From Micractinium sp. NFX-FRZ (lineage: Eukaryota; Chlorophyta; Trebouxiophyceae; Chlorellales; Chlorellaceae), in the NCBI GenBank assembly GCA_029339195.1, contig JAPTJF010000236.1, forward strand, positions 29,604 through 93,603: 64,000 nucleotides of DNA, written 5' to 3'. The position numbers were made by a program, and so were the translations under genes. The notes below the pieces were generated by a model. That model saw only the letters and a list, made by a program, of their open reading frames with translations, did not search any database and was not told the DNA's origin. Below, piece by piece: positions 21,401-32,261 of the stretch. Position 1 is the stretch's first letter. Each line of letters opens with the position of its first letter.

Positions 21401-22971
21401 CCCCCACATCCGCCCACCCACCAGCCCGTGCTCGCGGTCAAACATGTGCATGGAGCCGCCCTGGCCGCGGCAGCAGCCCGTCTTCTTGCCAAACAGCTCC
21501 GCCATGACCTGCATGAGGAGCGACCACAGCAGGCAGGGCGGGCAGGTGAGGTGAGCATGCAGGCCGGGCAAGTGGGGTGAGCATGCTGGCGGGTGTGCAG
21601 GTCAAAAATGGGAGGGGCCGTGGCAACCACGCTGCCTGTCCCTGTGCTGTGTATGGCGCGGCCCCTGCACCTCGCACGCAGAGCAGTGTTTCCACGGAGC
21701 GCTCCCCAGCCCCAATCCTACCATCCAACAACACAGGCATGTGCACGCATACGTATGCGCAGACCAACACACCTTGCGAGCCGAGACGCCCTTAGAGAGC
21801 GCGTGCACGTGGTCACGGTAGGTGGAGCAAATGAAGTCCTCCTTGCGCAGGCAGGCCTTGATCACGCCTGCAGCAGATGCGCAGGTGAATCGACACGCCG
21901 ATGAGGAAAGCACGGGCAAGGGTGTCGGCACACATAACAAGCGATGATGCGATGTGCACGGGGCGCGAGAAGGGTGCAGGGGCAGCTGAAGAAGCGGCCT
22001 GGCAGGCAAGCGCGCAGCGCGGAGCGAGCAGAAGAGCCCCGCGGCCTGGCGGCTTGTACCGGTGCGGTGCCAGCCTGGCAGCGTGTGGCAGCACCCACCA
22101 GTGGACACCGCCTCCTGGCCGGAGTACAGGTGCACAAAGCCAAACATCTTGCCGCGGTAGTACATCTGCGGTACAGGGTGGCATGGCGGCAGTACGGGCG
22201 AGTCCGGTCATACCTCCGTCGGCCCCAGCACGGGCGGTGCGGCAGGCGGGAACCAAGCTGAATGCGGCCGCCCCACGGACACGGGCTTTCACTCTGCCGC
22301 GCCCGCGTGCAGCAGTTCGGAGGGTGTAGGCAAGAAGGGAAGACGGGGGGTCAGTGTGGCACCCACCTGGGCGCACATCTCCTCAAACTCGCGTCCCAGC
22401 ACCATGTCGTAGTAGAGCATGGCGGCCTGCAGGGGGATGTCAAAGATCATAAAGGAGCCTGAATAGGGGGTGGTGCCGCTAATCAGCCGTCGTGAGGGTA
22501 GCATGCGCAGCGTGCTGAGCCTGCGTCGGCTGGCTGGGCAGTGCAGCGCGCGCCGCGATGCCACAGGGGGCCCTGTGGCGGCAGCTAACGGCTGGGGCGC
22601 AGCCCGGCACAGCAGGGCGCTGTGCAGCCTGCGCTGCTGCAGAGCTACAACAACAGCTGCCTCTCGCGCCGGCAATCTGTCCGCCTGGTGCTTTAAGTCC
22701 TTGGGCCCATCCCAGGTGGTGAGGCTGGCTGGCTGGGTCGCCGCACCTGCTCAGGGGAGAGCGCCGGCGCCTTGTAGGCCGCCTTGCCGCTGCTAGCCGC
22801 CTGCTTGGGTACGGGGGTAGCCACCGCTGCCACACGCACGGCAGAGCCGCGAGCGGCGCGCTGCGTGCGCCGGCTCGCCGGCGCGGCCAGGGCGGGGGCC
22901 GCCGCGGCGGCGCGGCTGCTCAGCTGCGGGGCAGCCATCCGGCTTGCGGATGCTGCCTGAGTCGCCTGCAT
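18418..22971 (-). CDS. Plastid pyruvate dehydrogenase E1 component, alpha subunit
   Basis: Alpha subunit of the thiamine-diphosphate-dependent E1 of plastid pyruvate dehydrogenase, which decarboxylates pyruvate to feed acetyl-CoA to fatty acid synthesis. Exons: 22971-22747, 22426-22367, 22165-22099, 21867-21773, 21508-21422, 21122-20978, 20658-20586, 20204-20072, 19650-19504, 19156-19016, 18537-18418; all phases agree, giving 430 aa. Residues 1 to about 65 are Ala/Ser/Arg-rich with few acidic residues, as in a chloroplast transit peptide. Family blocks follow in order: [63 protein letters not shown]. The ThDP motif GDG (220-222) ends in NN (249-250), and [15 protein letters not shown] follows. 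The sequence resembles the plastid/cyanobacterial rather than the mitochondrial form. Introns contain echoes of exons 7, 9, 10 and 11. It is divergent from the SDR gene at 23483. Confidence 0.95.
18623..18666 (-). repeat. Acceptor-side echo of PDH E1-alpha last exon
   Basis: This copies the start of the exon beginning at 18537 ([12 protein letters not shown] becomes [12 protein letters not shown]), including its GTGCAG acceptor, about 130 bases upstream. Using this copy as the terminal exon would continue into unrelated intronic sequence. Confidence 0.85.
19221..20762 (-). repeat. Further echoes of PDH exons 10, 9 and 7
   Basis: Three short copies are visible. Positions 19221-19243 repeat CAGCTGGCCAAGTACAT of exon 10. 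Positions 19756-19785 repeat the CCGGCAG acceptor and VREVAMEA start of exon 9. Positions 20742-20762 repeat the GCAG acceptor and GCCAGTTCTAC start of exon 7. Each lies 60-140 bases upstream, in transcript order, of the exon it copies. Confidence 0.8.
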
Positions 22972-23482
22972 CCTGCAGAGTCAGGCACACGCAGGCCGCG
23001 GCCAGGGAAGAGGGGGCGTGGGTGAAAACAAGAGGCCCCTGCTGTCCCCGCGCCAGCTTGACCGGCGGGCCGGCGCCAACTTGCTCCGCTGCCGCTGATC
23101 ATGGGGTGAGCTGAGCGGCCCGCTGATCGCGACAGAGCGCAGATGGGGGAGACATCGGCTGCCCGAGCTGCTCAGCAGCGCGGAAGCTGGCGCCGCCGAG
23201 GGAGCCCGCGCTGTCAGAGTCGCCTGCACCAGGACTTGCCTGCGCCCGTCACAACGAGCCGAATGCAGCCACAAACCAGCGGGGCCGCTGAGCCGACTGT
23301 TTGTGAGAGGAGAGAATGCAGGCAGAGGTGGGAACCAACCACTCGAGCTGGAGCGGGGACAAGATGGCGGGGCAGGGCGTGTGCTCTATCGCGTTTCTGT
23401 GGGGCATTCTTGATCGCTCGAGTATCGCTACCTCTGTCTGTGACGCGCATTGCGCTTCGCCAGCACTCTGGCCGAGAGCTCC
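22972..23482. promoter_or_regulatory. Divergent promoter region, PDH E1-alpha and SDR
   Basis: 511 bp separate the start codons of two genes transcribed away from each other, so both promoters and 5' UTRs must lie here unless 5' UTR introns exist. No TATA box or recognisable operator stands out; the region is GC-rich. Confidence 0.6.
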
Positions 23483-26400
23483 ATGGCGGCAGTCGGAGGC
23501 GAGGGTTTGGACGTAGCGGGCCGGCGCATCGTTGTGACCGGAGCCACACAAGGCATTGGAAGGTGCTCGATATGCACGCGCAATGCACCGGGTCGGGGAG
23601 AGGGTTTGCAAGTGCTGGAGGCACCGCCGCCGCCGCTCCTGCCGCCTGCAGGGGCACCACGCCACTGGTGTGGCACTGCAAGCCCCTTACTGTTTGAATC
23701 ATATCAAGAAGGAGTCACATTCTGCTTACTGGTATACTGGTAGCTCCAGCCCACTGGACGCCTCACCCACACTCGCGCTTCCACCCACCCGGCTGGGCAG
23801 GGAGACGGCGCGGCAGCTGGCGGCGCGTGGCGCACATGTGGTGCTGGCGTGCAGGGATGTGAGGCGTGCAGAGGCGGTGGCCGAGGGCATCAGGTGAGAG
23901 AGATGCACATGCTTTCTGTTTGTAAGGGGTGCGCATGCATGCACGGGGCTTGCCTGCGTGGCCGGGGCATTTGCACGCAGGGTGTGTTGATCAGGGTGGC
24001 AGGCAGAACGAGGGCTGCGCTGGCCAGCCTTGGAAGCACCCATGCGCCCACCCATGGCAGCAGTAGGCATGCGGACAGCCGCACGCCGTTGAGCCGGGTG
24101 CTCAGCTGACCACCGCAGCGCAGGCACCAACCCTGACCGAGCATTGCCATGCGACCCTCCCGCCCACCTGCCCGCCCGGGCCCAGCCGCCGCCCGCCACG
24201 CACCCCTCCCGCTCCGCCCACACTCCCACTTTCTTTCCTCCCTCCAGGCAGCAGCACCCCGGCTCCGTGGTGGAGGTAGGGCCCCAGCTGGACTTGGCTT
24301 CTCTGGAAAGCGTGCGCCAGTTTGCTGCAGCCTATAAGAAGCGGTACACCCGCCTGGACTGCCTGGTGAACAATGCAGGCGCCAACTACACGGTTCCTTG
24401 GCACACGTCAGAGGGGGTCGGGGGCCTCTGCCAGGCGAGTGCCAAGCACGTTTTTTTTTGGGGGGGGGGGAGGGCAAAGACGAGGAGAGTGCAGCGCGTG
24501 TAGTTGGGGGTGAGCTGTGCACGCTCGGCTCAGCATGCAAAGCAGGGCAAGCCGCCCTGCTCTTCTTCTGCTTGCCAGGCATCACGCACGCCGGGCATAA
24601 CGCATGCCTCGTGCGCGTGTGTGTGCCACCAGCGTGCACACTCTGCTGCCCGCTCCCAGCTGTGCTCACTGCACACCCGGCCCCTTGTTCTTTGTGCAGA
24701 CCAACTACCTGGGCCCCTATGCACTTACACGTCTGCTGGAGGACACCCTGCAGGCATCCGCGCCCGCGAGGGTGAGGGCGGGAGGACCGGGCGGGGGAGG
24801 GAGTGAAGGCAGGGGCGGCGGAGGGAGAAGAGGCACGCAGGCGGGCAGGCAGGCAAACAAGCAGGCAGGACGCGTTTATCCCAACTCACCCTGCTGTGCC
24901 TGCCCTGCCATGCTGGCCCCACTCAGGTGGTCAACGTGTCATCGGTGACCCACCGCTACGGGTGGGTGGGTGACGTGGCGCGCTTCCTGTCCAGCTGGCG
25001 CCCCGGCTCCTACTACCCCTCCACCAAGCTGGTGGGTGGCTGGGTGTCTTATTGTGGGTGTTTGTGGGTCTGGCTGGCTGGGTATGGATAAGCGTGGGCG
25101 GCTGGGTGCCACTGAGTGAGTGGCTGACTAGGGGGGGCTGGGTGGCTGGGGACCAGGGCTCTGTGCAGCACCAGGCAGCCGGCCAGCCTGCTTACCTTCC
25201 AACCAATGGGTCGATGTTTGTTCACCGGCGCTGCCGCTCCCTGCCCTCTTCCACACCCCGCGCTCCCTCTGCCCCTCCTGTTCACGCCAGCGTCCTCTTT
25301 GCATCCCCTCCCACCGCCGGCCAGGCCAACCTAGACCTAATTACTTTGCGCCCCCTCTGCCCCTCCTGTTCAGGCCAACGTGCTTTTTGCTTACGAGCTA
25401 CAGCGGCGGCTGGGGGATGCTGGCGTGCAGGTGAGCGCTGCGAGTGTCGGCGCGGCCGCTGCCAGCCGCTGCCTCTTGCAACCTCGCCGCTGCTCATCAT
25501 GTCTGGGACCTCCTTTCCCCCGCCTGCCCACCACCTCAGTCCCAGCTGGCCGGGCATGCCTCCCTTGCAACCCTAGCAACCAGCAGCTCACTTGAATGCA
25601 CACCTGCACATACGTGCCCAGTCATGTGCTGCGCTGCGCTGTGCTTCCACCCCATGCCTTTGCTCCCACTCTGCGCACCAACCCAGGCACGCCACCCAGC
25701 AGACCTCACCTCCCTGCTGCCCCACCGGCCCCTGCATGCATCGCATGCATCCTTCAGTAGCTGTGCTGTGGACCCAGGCGGTGTGGTGTGGCTTCCAGCA
25801 CCTGCACTGGGGCCTGTGCACACTTACTTCCACCGACCCACCAACCCACCCCCTGCCCCACTGCCGCCCCCCTTCCTCATAGAGCCCTCGTAGAGCTGCA
25901 TTGCGAACCCACACGGCGCGAGCTCAAACCATCTACATCTCTTGCCGCTAAACCCATCCCCTTATTATACCAACCCCACTGCCGCCTTTGCCCAATGTCT
26001 CCCTCATCAGAGCTGCGCCGTGGACCCAGGCGGCGTGGCGTCCAACATTTGGAGCGGCTCCGCCTTCAGCCGTCCGCCCCTCAGGTGGGTGCCCGTGCTC
26101 CGCTCTGATGAGGCCGTCCTGCCCTCCTTGCACGCATGCATGCATGCCTGTCTTGCCTGCCTGCTGGAGTGCGCTGTTTGTTGCCCAACTATGCTCGGCC
26201 CCCGCTCAGCTGTCCACTCAGCCACTAAACCTGTTGCCTGCCCCCCAACGGCCCACTGCTCGCCTCTGCTGCTCGCGGCAGCGCTGGGTGCTAGCCATCT
26301 CACCTTGTCGACCTCCTAACTCTCCCCCACCTATGCTTTCCTGCTCCCAACAGCTGGGTGATAGGCAACCTGTACGCACCGCCCTCTGACGGCGCCGCTG

Positions 26401-27235
26401 CAGTTGTGCACGCTGCCACTGTTCCCTGGAGCCGCGAGCGCCAGGCCGCGGCCGCCATCAACGCTCGCTGGGCCGTCAGCAGCAACGGGCGGCGGCATCA
26501 GGCAGCACAGCGCAGCACAGCGCGGCCGCTGCCTGACCTGCGCTTCTACGCGCGGGGGCTGTTTGCCTCGCCAGCTGTCACCAGCTGGCGGGGGGTCCCG
26601 CAGGGCCGGAAGGGGGGCGTGCCTGAGAAGCTGCGCAGCAGCTTGTGGGGCCTCACCGCTTTGGTGGCCAGTTTGTTGGACTGGCCGCTGCGCAACCTGT
26701 CAGGTGGGTGCTGGGCCTGATGGGTGCTGCCTCTCTTGTGGGTTTGACCTGCCGCCGCTGCCTCGCTTGGTGGGTGTGTCGCAGGCAGCGCCTGGCCAGC
26801 TGGCCTACATGGTGCTGCCTCCCTTGTGGATGTGTCTTGTGCAGCACCTGGCCAGCCGGGCCCGCATCGCACTGCCTCGCTGATGCTGGCTGGCATGGCA
26901 CGAGCAGCAAGGTGCTTGCTGGCCCACTCCCGGCGCCGCTGCCACCGCTGCTGGTGCTGAGACCTTGCCCTCCCCTGCCACGCCTCTTGTGGGACCCTGT
27001 CCCCAGCCCCCCGCGTCCTCACTTGCCGCCGCCCACCCACTTGCACTGCTCCTACTCTCGTCTGCGCCCCCCGCCCCCGCACGCAGGCGGCCGGCTGCTT
27101 AGCGCCGCTCGACCCGTGCCGTCGGCGCCGCTCAGCTATGATGCCAACTTGGCGGCCCAGCTGTGGGACCTTTCTGCTGACGCCGCCCAGGTGCCTCGGG
27201 AGCCAAACATTGTGGCTTCTGCCGGCAAGCAATGA
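23483..27235 (+). CDS. Short-chain dehydrogenase/reductase, retinol dehydrogenase/WWOX-like group
   Basis: NAD(P)-dependent oxidoreductase of the classical SDR superfamily; the substrate cannot be told from sequence. Exons: 23483-23562, 23801-23893, 24248-24434, 24700-24771, 24927-25031, 25374-25430, 26011-26084, 26354-26703, 27087-27235; all phases agree, giving 388 aa. The cofactor motif TGATQGIG is at 19-26, NNAG at 99-102, the catalytic Ser near 149-150, and YPSTK (Tyr174, Lys178) completes the active site. The protein is about 60-80 residues longer than a minimal SDR because of a C-terminal extension after about 260 containing RFYARGLFASPAVTSW. No clear N-terminal transit peptide is visible. 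The third intron has a GC donor (CAG/GCGAGT). Acceptor-side echoes of exons 6 and 7 lie at 25264-25305 and 25751-25788. A chloroplast TIC32-like role is possible but not shown. Confidence 0.9.
25264..25788 (+). repeat. Acceptor-side echoes of SDR exons 6 and 7
   Basis: Positions 25264-25305 copy CTGCCCCTCCTGTTCA plus the start of exon 6 (ANVLFAY becomes ASVLFAS), about 110 bases before the real exon at 25374; in this copy the acceptor AG has mutated to AC. Positions 25751-25788 copy the acceptor and SCAVDPGGV start of exon 7, about 260 bases before the real exon at 26011. Confidence 0.85.
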
Positions 27236-27610
27236 CTGCAACCCACTTGAGCAGCGCAACCCCCGTTCCTGCTGGCAAGGGAGGCTGTCACTGCGGGCCC
27301 CGCCAGCTCACCCAGCCCTCTTGTGTACTAGTAATCATCAATCAAAATGAATGACCCACGTACTGCTCTTGTACTTCACTGTTTTCACTTGGCATGTGTA
27401 TTTGTATTTGTACCGGATCTACTTGTCCCATTGGTGGCGGTTACCCCATGGAAAGCTGACCACACCGATATGCCTGTAACCACCTGGTTGCGCCCAGAGC
27501 TGGTGGGCTTGCTAACGATGCAATGGCGGCCGACTTACAGGGGTGGGGAGGCCAGAAGGCACTGCCTTTCAGGCACAGAGTGTCAGCTGAAATGCACCAA
27601 AAGCTGGCCC
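27236..27610. other. Convergent intergenic region, SDR and coiled-coil gene
   Basis: 375 bp between two 3' ends. A minus-strand TGTAA at 27535-27539 lies 72 bases after the coiled-coil gene stop and is a good candidate poly(A) signal. A plus-strand TGTAA near 27474-27478 lies about 240 bases after the SDR stop. No gene is supported. Confidence 0.55.
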
Positions 27611-28721
27611 TCAGCCCTGCCGCGGCACAAACACAGCAGCAGTCGCGCGCAGGCTGGGTGCGGCGGCTTGCGGGGCAGGGGAGGCAGGCGCCACAGCCTC
27701 CGTCGGCATGGGCGCAGCGGGCGCAGCAGGCACAGCGGGCGTGTCGTCGGCACGGCGTGCTGCTGCAACGTCTCCCGCAGGTGCGCCCTCCTTTTCAGCG
27801 AGGACGCTGGCAGGCCGGGGCTCGGCTGCGAGTGCAGCTGCTGCGGGGCTGCTGCAGCGGCGGCCGCGGCGGCTGCTGTCGGGACCAGCTGCGCCTGTTG
27901 CAGTGTGCTGTGGTGCTGCGCTGGGTGCTGCCAGCCCACCCGTCTCTACGCCTGCTTCCTCTGTGCCAGCAGCTTCAGAGGCGCTGGCAAGCCGGGGCTG
28001 CTGCTGCTTTGTGAGGGCAGGAGGGGGAGGCGTCTCTGCCTCGGTCGAGCACAGCTGCAGGGCAGGCACAGTGTTGTGCTGGGGAGGTGCCGCCGTGTTG
28101 TGCAGGGCACCTGCCTGGGGATGTGCCAGCTGCAGCTGCCGCTCTGCTGCCTCCGCCCGCCTCTCGGCAGCCTCCCGCTTGCCCTGCTCTTCCTAGCTGC
28201 CCAAGCTCCCAGCTGTGCCCCCCTGCCTGCCCCTCTGCCGCTGCCGCCTCTGCCGCCGTCGCCTCGGCCGCGCGCTGCGTCAGCTGCTCCCTCAGCTCGC
28301 TCACTTGCTGCTCAGCACGCGCCAGCGCGGCACGCTGCAGCCCTGCCTTCCGCCGGTCAGCGAGCAGCAGCTTATCAAGCCCACTCTGCTCCTTCTCCGC
28401 TTCCTTGCGCTGCTTGTCTACCGCCTTCTGCTGTGCCTGCAGCTGCAGCTGCTGCTTCGCTAACTTCTTCTGTTGCTCACTCAGCTGCTGCCGCTGTGCG
28501 GCATGCCGCGCCACTTTGCCCTCCAGCCGCTGCACCATTACAAGCCGTTCGGCCGCGCAGGCTTCCGCCTCCCGCCGCCGCCGCTCCGCCTCCTGCGCCC
28601 GCGCCTCTGCCTGCTGTGCCTCTGCCTTTGCCTGTGCCTCCCTGGCCACTGCTGCCTCCAGCAGGTCCTGCTGACCCGCCAGGCAGCTGTGGAGCTGCTG
28701 CAGAGCGCGCTGTGCGTCCAT
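27611..28721 (-). CDS. Coiled-coil protein with Ala/Pro-rich tail, function unknown
   Basis: Exon 1 is 28721-28305 and exon 2 is 28192-27611. The 112-base intron has donor GTGAGC and acceptor CTAG, and the coiled-coil heptad pattern continues in phase across it (AEQQ/EEQGKREAAERR), giving 332 aa. Residues about 15-160 are an almost continuous Gln/Glu/Lys/Arg/Ala helix. The rest (about 175-332) is low-complexity Ala/Pro/Ser/Thr with no predicted fold. I see no known catalytic domain, signal peptide or membrane segment. A scaffold or cytoskeletal role is a guess only. If the intron is retained, the first reading frame stays open to 27975 and encodes a different 248-aa C-terminus. The gene is convergent with the SDR gene. 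Confidence 0.7.
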
Positions 28722-29292
28722 GGTTCCGAGTCGGCTGGGCCCTGCTCGTCCCGGCTCTCTTCTGGAATGATGCTTGGCGCTGGCAGCACCGGCCTGCCGC
28801 TGTTCGGACGGAAGGGCGTGGCAGGACGTGCTGCAGCAGCTGCGTCACAACTCGGCCAGCTTCGGCAAACAAGACTGGTTGAACTAGCGTTCTGTGATTA
28901 GGGTGCACTGTGATGAAAGACAGCACACCGTGCGAGGCATCGAATCCTGCACATGGGGCTTGTAAACCACACCACGTGGAGCCTTATCACCCCAGGATCA
29001 GCCCATGCGCCGCCAGCAGGGCCAAGTCCAAGGTTCCATTTCTGCGGGTCCCTCGCATGCGTCTTCTCGCTGCATAACCATCTGGCCTCTTCTGCTTGCT
29101 CAAAGCGCACCAGGATCTCACCGCACGCCCAGCTCGCCCTTGCTGCAGCGTGCCGCCGCTGTGGCGCCAACACTCTGGCATAGGGCTTTTCATGCACTAG
29201 CACTTTGTGACATGCTGCGGTGCCTCCTCTCATGATCTCAGACCAAACAGCAACTGGCCAACCACAGAAGAGTGCTTCGCTCAGGCAGCTCA
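28722..29292. other. Intergenic region upstream of the coiled-coil gene
   Basis: 570 bp that should contain the promoter of the coiled-coil gene (next to 28722) and the 3' UTR of the ankyrin-like gene (next to 29292). No TGTAA is obvious close to the ankyrin stop. No RNA gene or coding exon is supported. Confidence 0.5.
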
Positions 29293-30816
29293 TCAAACCC
29301 AGGCGGCAAGTGGGTAGGCAGCCTGGCCAATGATGGCGTGCATGACACCAGGCGGCAGACTGCCCAGGCTTGCCCCGCTGCTGCCGCCGCTGCTGCCGCC
29401 GCGCCGCCGCCGCTGCCCGGCAGCGCCCACCCCGCTGCCGCCGCTGCTTGTGGGCGCCGGCGGAGCGGCTGCCACCTGCAGGAGGCTGCGCACGGCTGCC
29501 TTGAAGCGCGGCGGGAAGCGGGCGTGGCAGGCCTGCGTCCAGTCGGGCCGGTCCAGCGCCAACACCACCGGCTGACTGCAGGGGGCAGCGCAGAGGGAGG
29601 CAGCGCAGATAGGCTCAAGCTTGTGACATTATGCTGAGCACCTCAACATCCAAGAGGGTATGCCATGAGTGAATGAAGGAGAGTGTGGCGCCCGTTCGCC
29701 TCCCCCTGACCCCTCGCCCCAGCTGGACATGCCCTGCCCTGGTGCACTCGCCCACTCATTCATTCACCCACCCAACCCACCCGCACTCACCTCTTCTTAG
29801 GGAGCAGCGCCAGGTGTTCCCTCAGGGAGCCTCTGGGCCGGAAGCCTGCCGCCTGCAGGGCCTCCGCAACCTCCACAACGCGTGGCAGGGCTTCGGGCTG
29901 TGCCACACGGGAGGGAGGGAACGGCACGGCACGGAGGAGGCGTGAGGGGCAGTGGTGGCATGCACACAGGGAGCAGCGGTGGTGGCTGTGCATGCACGTG
30001 GGGAGCAGAGGAAGCAGCAGCGGGGTGCCCATGAGCAGCACTGGTGACAGCGGCGGTCATACGTGTGGGCCTCCAGTGCAGCACAGACAGCACGCGCTCC
30101 AACAGAGGGCAGGCATGCAGGCATGCGGGCAGACCAGTGCAGCTCAGGCAGGCGGGCAGGCGGCACACTGCCCCGCCCGCTTGCCTGGTGGTGCCGCAGC
30201 CAGGGCAAGTCCTTGGGTCCGTAAGTGAACAGCGAACACAGCGGCTCATTCCGTGGATGCTGGATGTCTGTGTCTGGGCTGTAAGGGTTCCTGACAGGCT
30301 GTCGCTCTGCTTCTTCCGCCGCCGCTGCCGCCGCCTCCGCCGCTGCGTAGCCAGCCAGCAGCTCCGCCTGCCCGGCGCCAGCCGTCAGTGCCAGCTGGAC
30401 GCCAGCTGGGCAGGCCAGCCGTACCGCCTCTTCAAGCGCCATCTTTCTGGCTGGCAGCCCGAACTCGAAGCCCTCTCCCTGCAGCAGCTGCAGCACAGCA
30501 GCGTGCCCTCGGGCGGCTGCCTCCACAGCGGGCAATGAGGCATAGCGGGAGTAATCGTGGGCGGCACCCACCGCCACATCACGCTGCGTGGGGCTCAGCA
30601 GGCGCAGCATGCCACCAACCACCTCAACCAGGCCTTGCTGGGAGGCCAGCCTGCAAAGGGAGGCGGCACAGCGTGGGAGGCAGTGCAAGCGCTGAGCTAC
30701 GGGGGACAGTGCAGCCGGTTAGTGCCTGGCTGAACGGGGTTGGAAGCCGGGGTCGTGAATGTGGGTGGGTGGGGGGGGGCAGGCAGGGAGGCCCTGAGTC
30801 AAGCATGCGGCAACAG

Positions 30817-30855
<39 letters not shown>

Positions 30856-32261
30856 AGAAGCAGGCAGGCAGGTGCAGGTGCAGGCGGCAACAGCAGGCAG
30901 GCAGGCAGGCAGACAGGCAGGCGGGGATGCAGGCAGCCATGCAGAGAAGCAGGCGGGCAGGCAAGCAGGCAGGCAGGCGGGCTCACAGGAAGAGCTTGAG
31001 CATGTGGCAGGGCTGGACATAGTCTGGCAGGTCTGGCTCGCCAGCTGGCGTAGGCCCCGCCTCCTGGAGGAAAGCAAGCGCTGCCTCAGAGTCCCGCTCC
31101 CACGCAGCCGCCACGGCCGCCGCCACCGCCTCCGTGTGGCCCAGCACCCGCTGCTGTGCCTGCTGTGCCTGCTGCGCCTGCTGCGCCTGTACCCGCCCCT
31201 GCTGCTGCTGCTGCGGCTGCTCCTGCGCCTGCTGCTGCCCCTCCCCAGGCACCGCTGGCTGCCGCGCCCCCGGGCTGGGCCCCTCCGCTGGGGGCCCACG
31301 CAGGCGGCGCAGCAGGTGGCGCATCATGGGCGCTGCTGCCCACGTGTTGCGCACGCTCACAGCCTCCTCCAGCGGTGTGCGGATGCGGGGCAGCCAGTGC
31401 GGATCCACATCGTCGTAGGGCCTGGTGCAGTCCACGCCTGCCGCCAGCACGGCCTCAACTATGGCAGGCAGCCCGTCGTCTGGGCTGACCCACCCGCCCA
31501 GCCGGCTTCTCAGGGAATTGGCTGAGCAGAGGCGGAGGAGGGAGTCGTCAGGGCGCGCCCCGGCCTCCAGCAGCGCAAGGAAGGCCTCTGCAGGCAGGCA
31601 GGAGGGCAGCCAATGGGGTGCGTTGCTCAAGAGCAGTCAGGCGGGGAGGCGGGCAGGCAGGCAGGCAGAGTGGGCAAAGGGTGTGGGGGGCGGGGGGGAC
31701 GGGGGCGATGCATCATGCGAGACGGATCACAAAGCAGTTGCAGAGGTCAAACTGAAGGCAGCACTGGACTGTGCGCATGCGTGCCGGTTATGGCTGAGTG
31801 CCGGCATTTGCAAAAGGGGCAAAGGGGCAGTCTTGTGATGGCCAACTCCCCCCACGCACGCACACCCACCCACCCGCGTGGTGGCAGGCGGCAGCGACGC
31901 GCAACGGTGTGGCGCCCTGCTTCAGCGCCTCACTGGCCTTGGCCCTGTTGAGGCCGTGGGAGGCATTGAAGTGCTGCAACAGGCGCGCCAGCTGGCAGTC
32001 GGCGGGGGTGCTGGTGGGGGCGCAGCGGCGGATCAGCGACGCGTCAACGGGCGCCCCTGCCGCCGCCAGCTGCCTCACGGCCGCGGCGTTGTTGGTGAGG
32101 GCAGCGGCATGGTATGCGGTGAATCCGTCGGGCCCGTCGAAGTGTTGCGGCAGAAGCAGCGCAGGGTCCAGGGCCGGGCTGCTCGGCTCGTTGGCGTGCA
32201 GGAGGGCGGCTTGCAGAGGAAACGCCTCCGCAAGGCCCCTACGATTGCGCGTAGCCACCAT
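29293..32261 (-). CDS. Ankyrin-repeat-like protein
   Basis: Predicted intracellular protein-interaction protein. Exons: 32261-31874, 31587-30987, 30650-30185, 29897-29791, 29575-29293; all phases agree, giving 614 aa. Degenerate ankyrin-like units appear as GFTAYHAAALTNNAAAVRQL, ATPLRVAAACHHAEAFLALL and later helix pairs. They are more divergent than canonical ankyrin repeats. A Gln/Ala run (QQAQQAQQAQQ) lies near residues 200-230. The C-terminus (LPPGVMHAIIGQAAYPLAAWV) resembles a short motif I associate with expanded algal ankyrin families (from memory, not checked). The third intron uses a GC donor (CAG/GCAAGC). The start is uncertain: the frame is open upstream of the chosen ATG, and an ATG further 5' is possible. 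Partner and pathway are unknown. Confidence 0.75.
30815..30982. repeat. (CAGG)n array in ankyrin-gene intron
   Basis: About 165 bp of CAGG repeats, interrupted by AGAAGCAGG and GGTGCAGGTGCAGG blocks, begin just after the donor following 30987. On the transcript strand this is CCTGCCTG, and it fills roughly half of the intron between 30987 and 30650. Confidence 0.85.

Noticed and set aside
27347..28882. 511-aa plus-strand open frame
   Set aside because: It is antisense to the coiled-coil gene and its composition (Cys/Ala/Arg/Pro) is a shadow of GC-rich codons. The minus-strand reading has heptad structure and consistent splicing.
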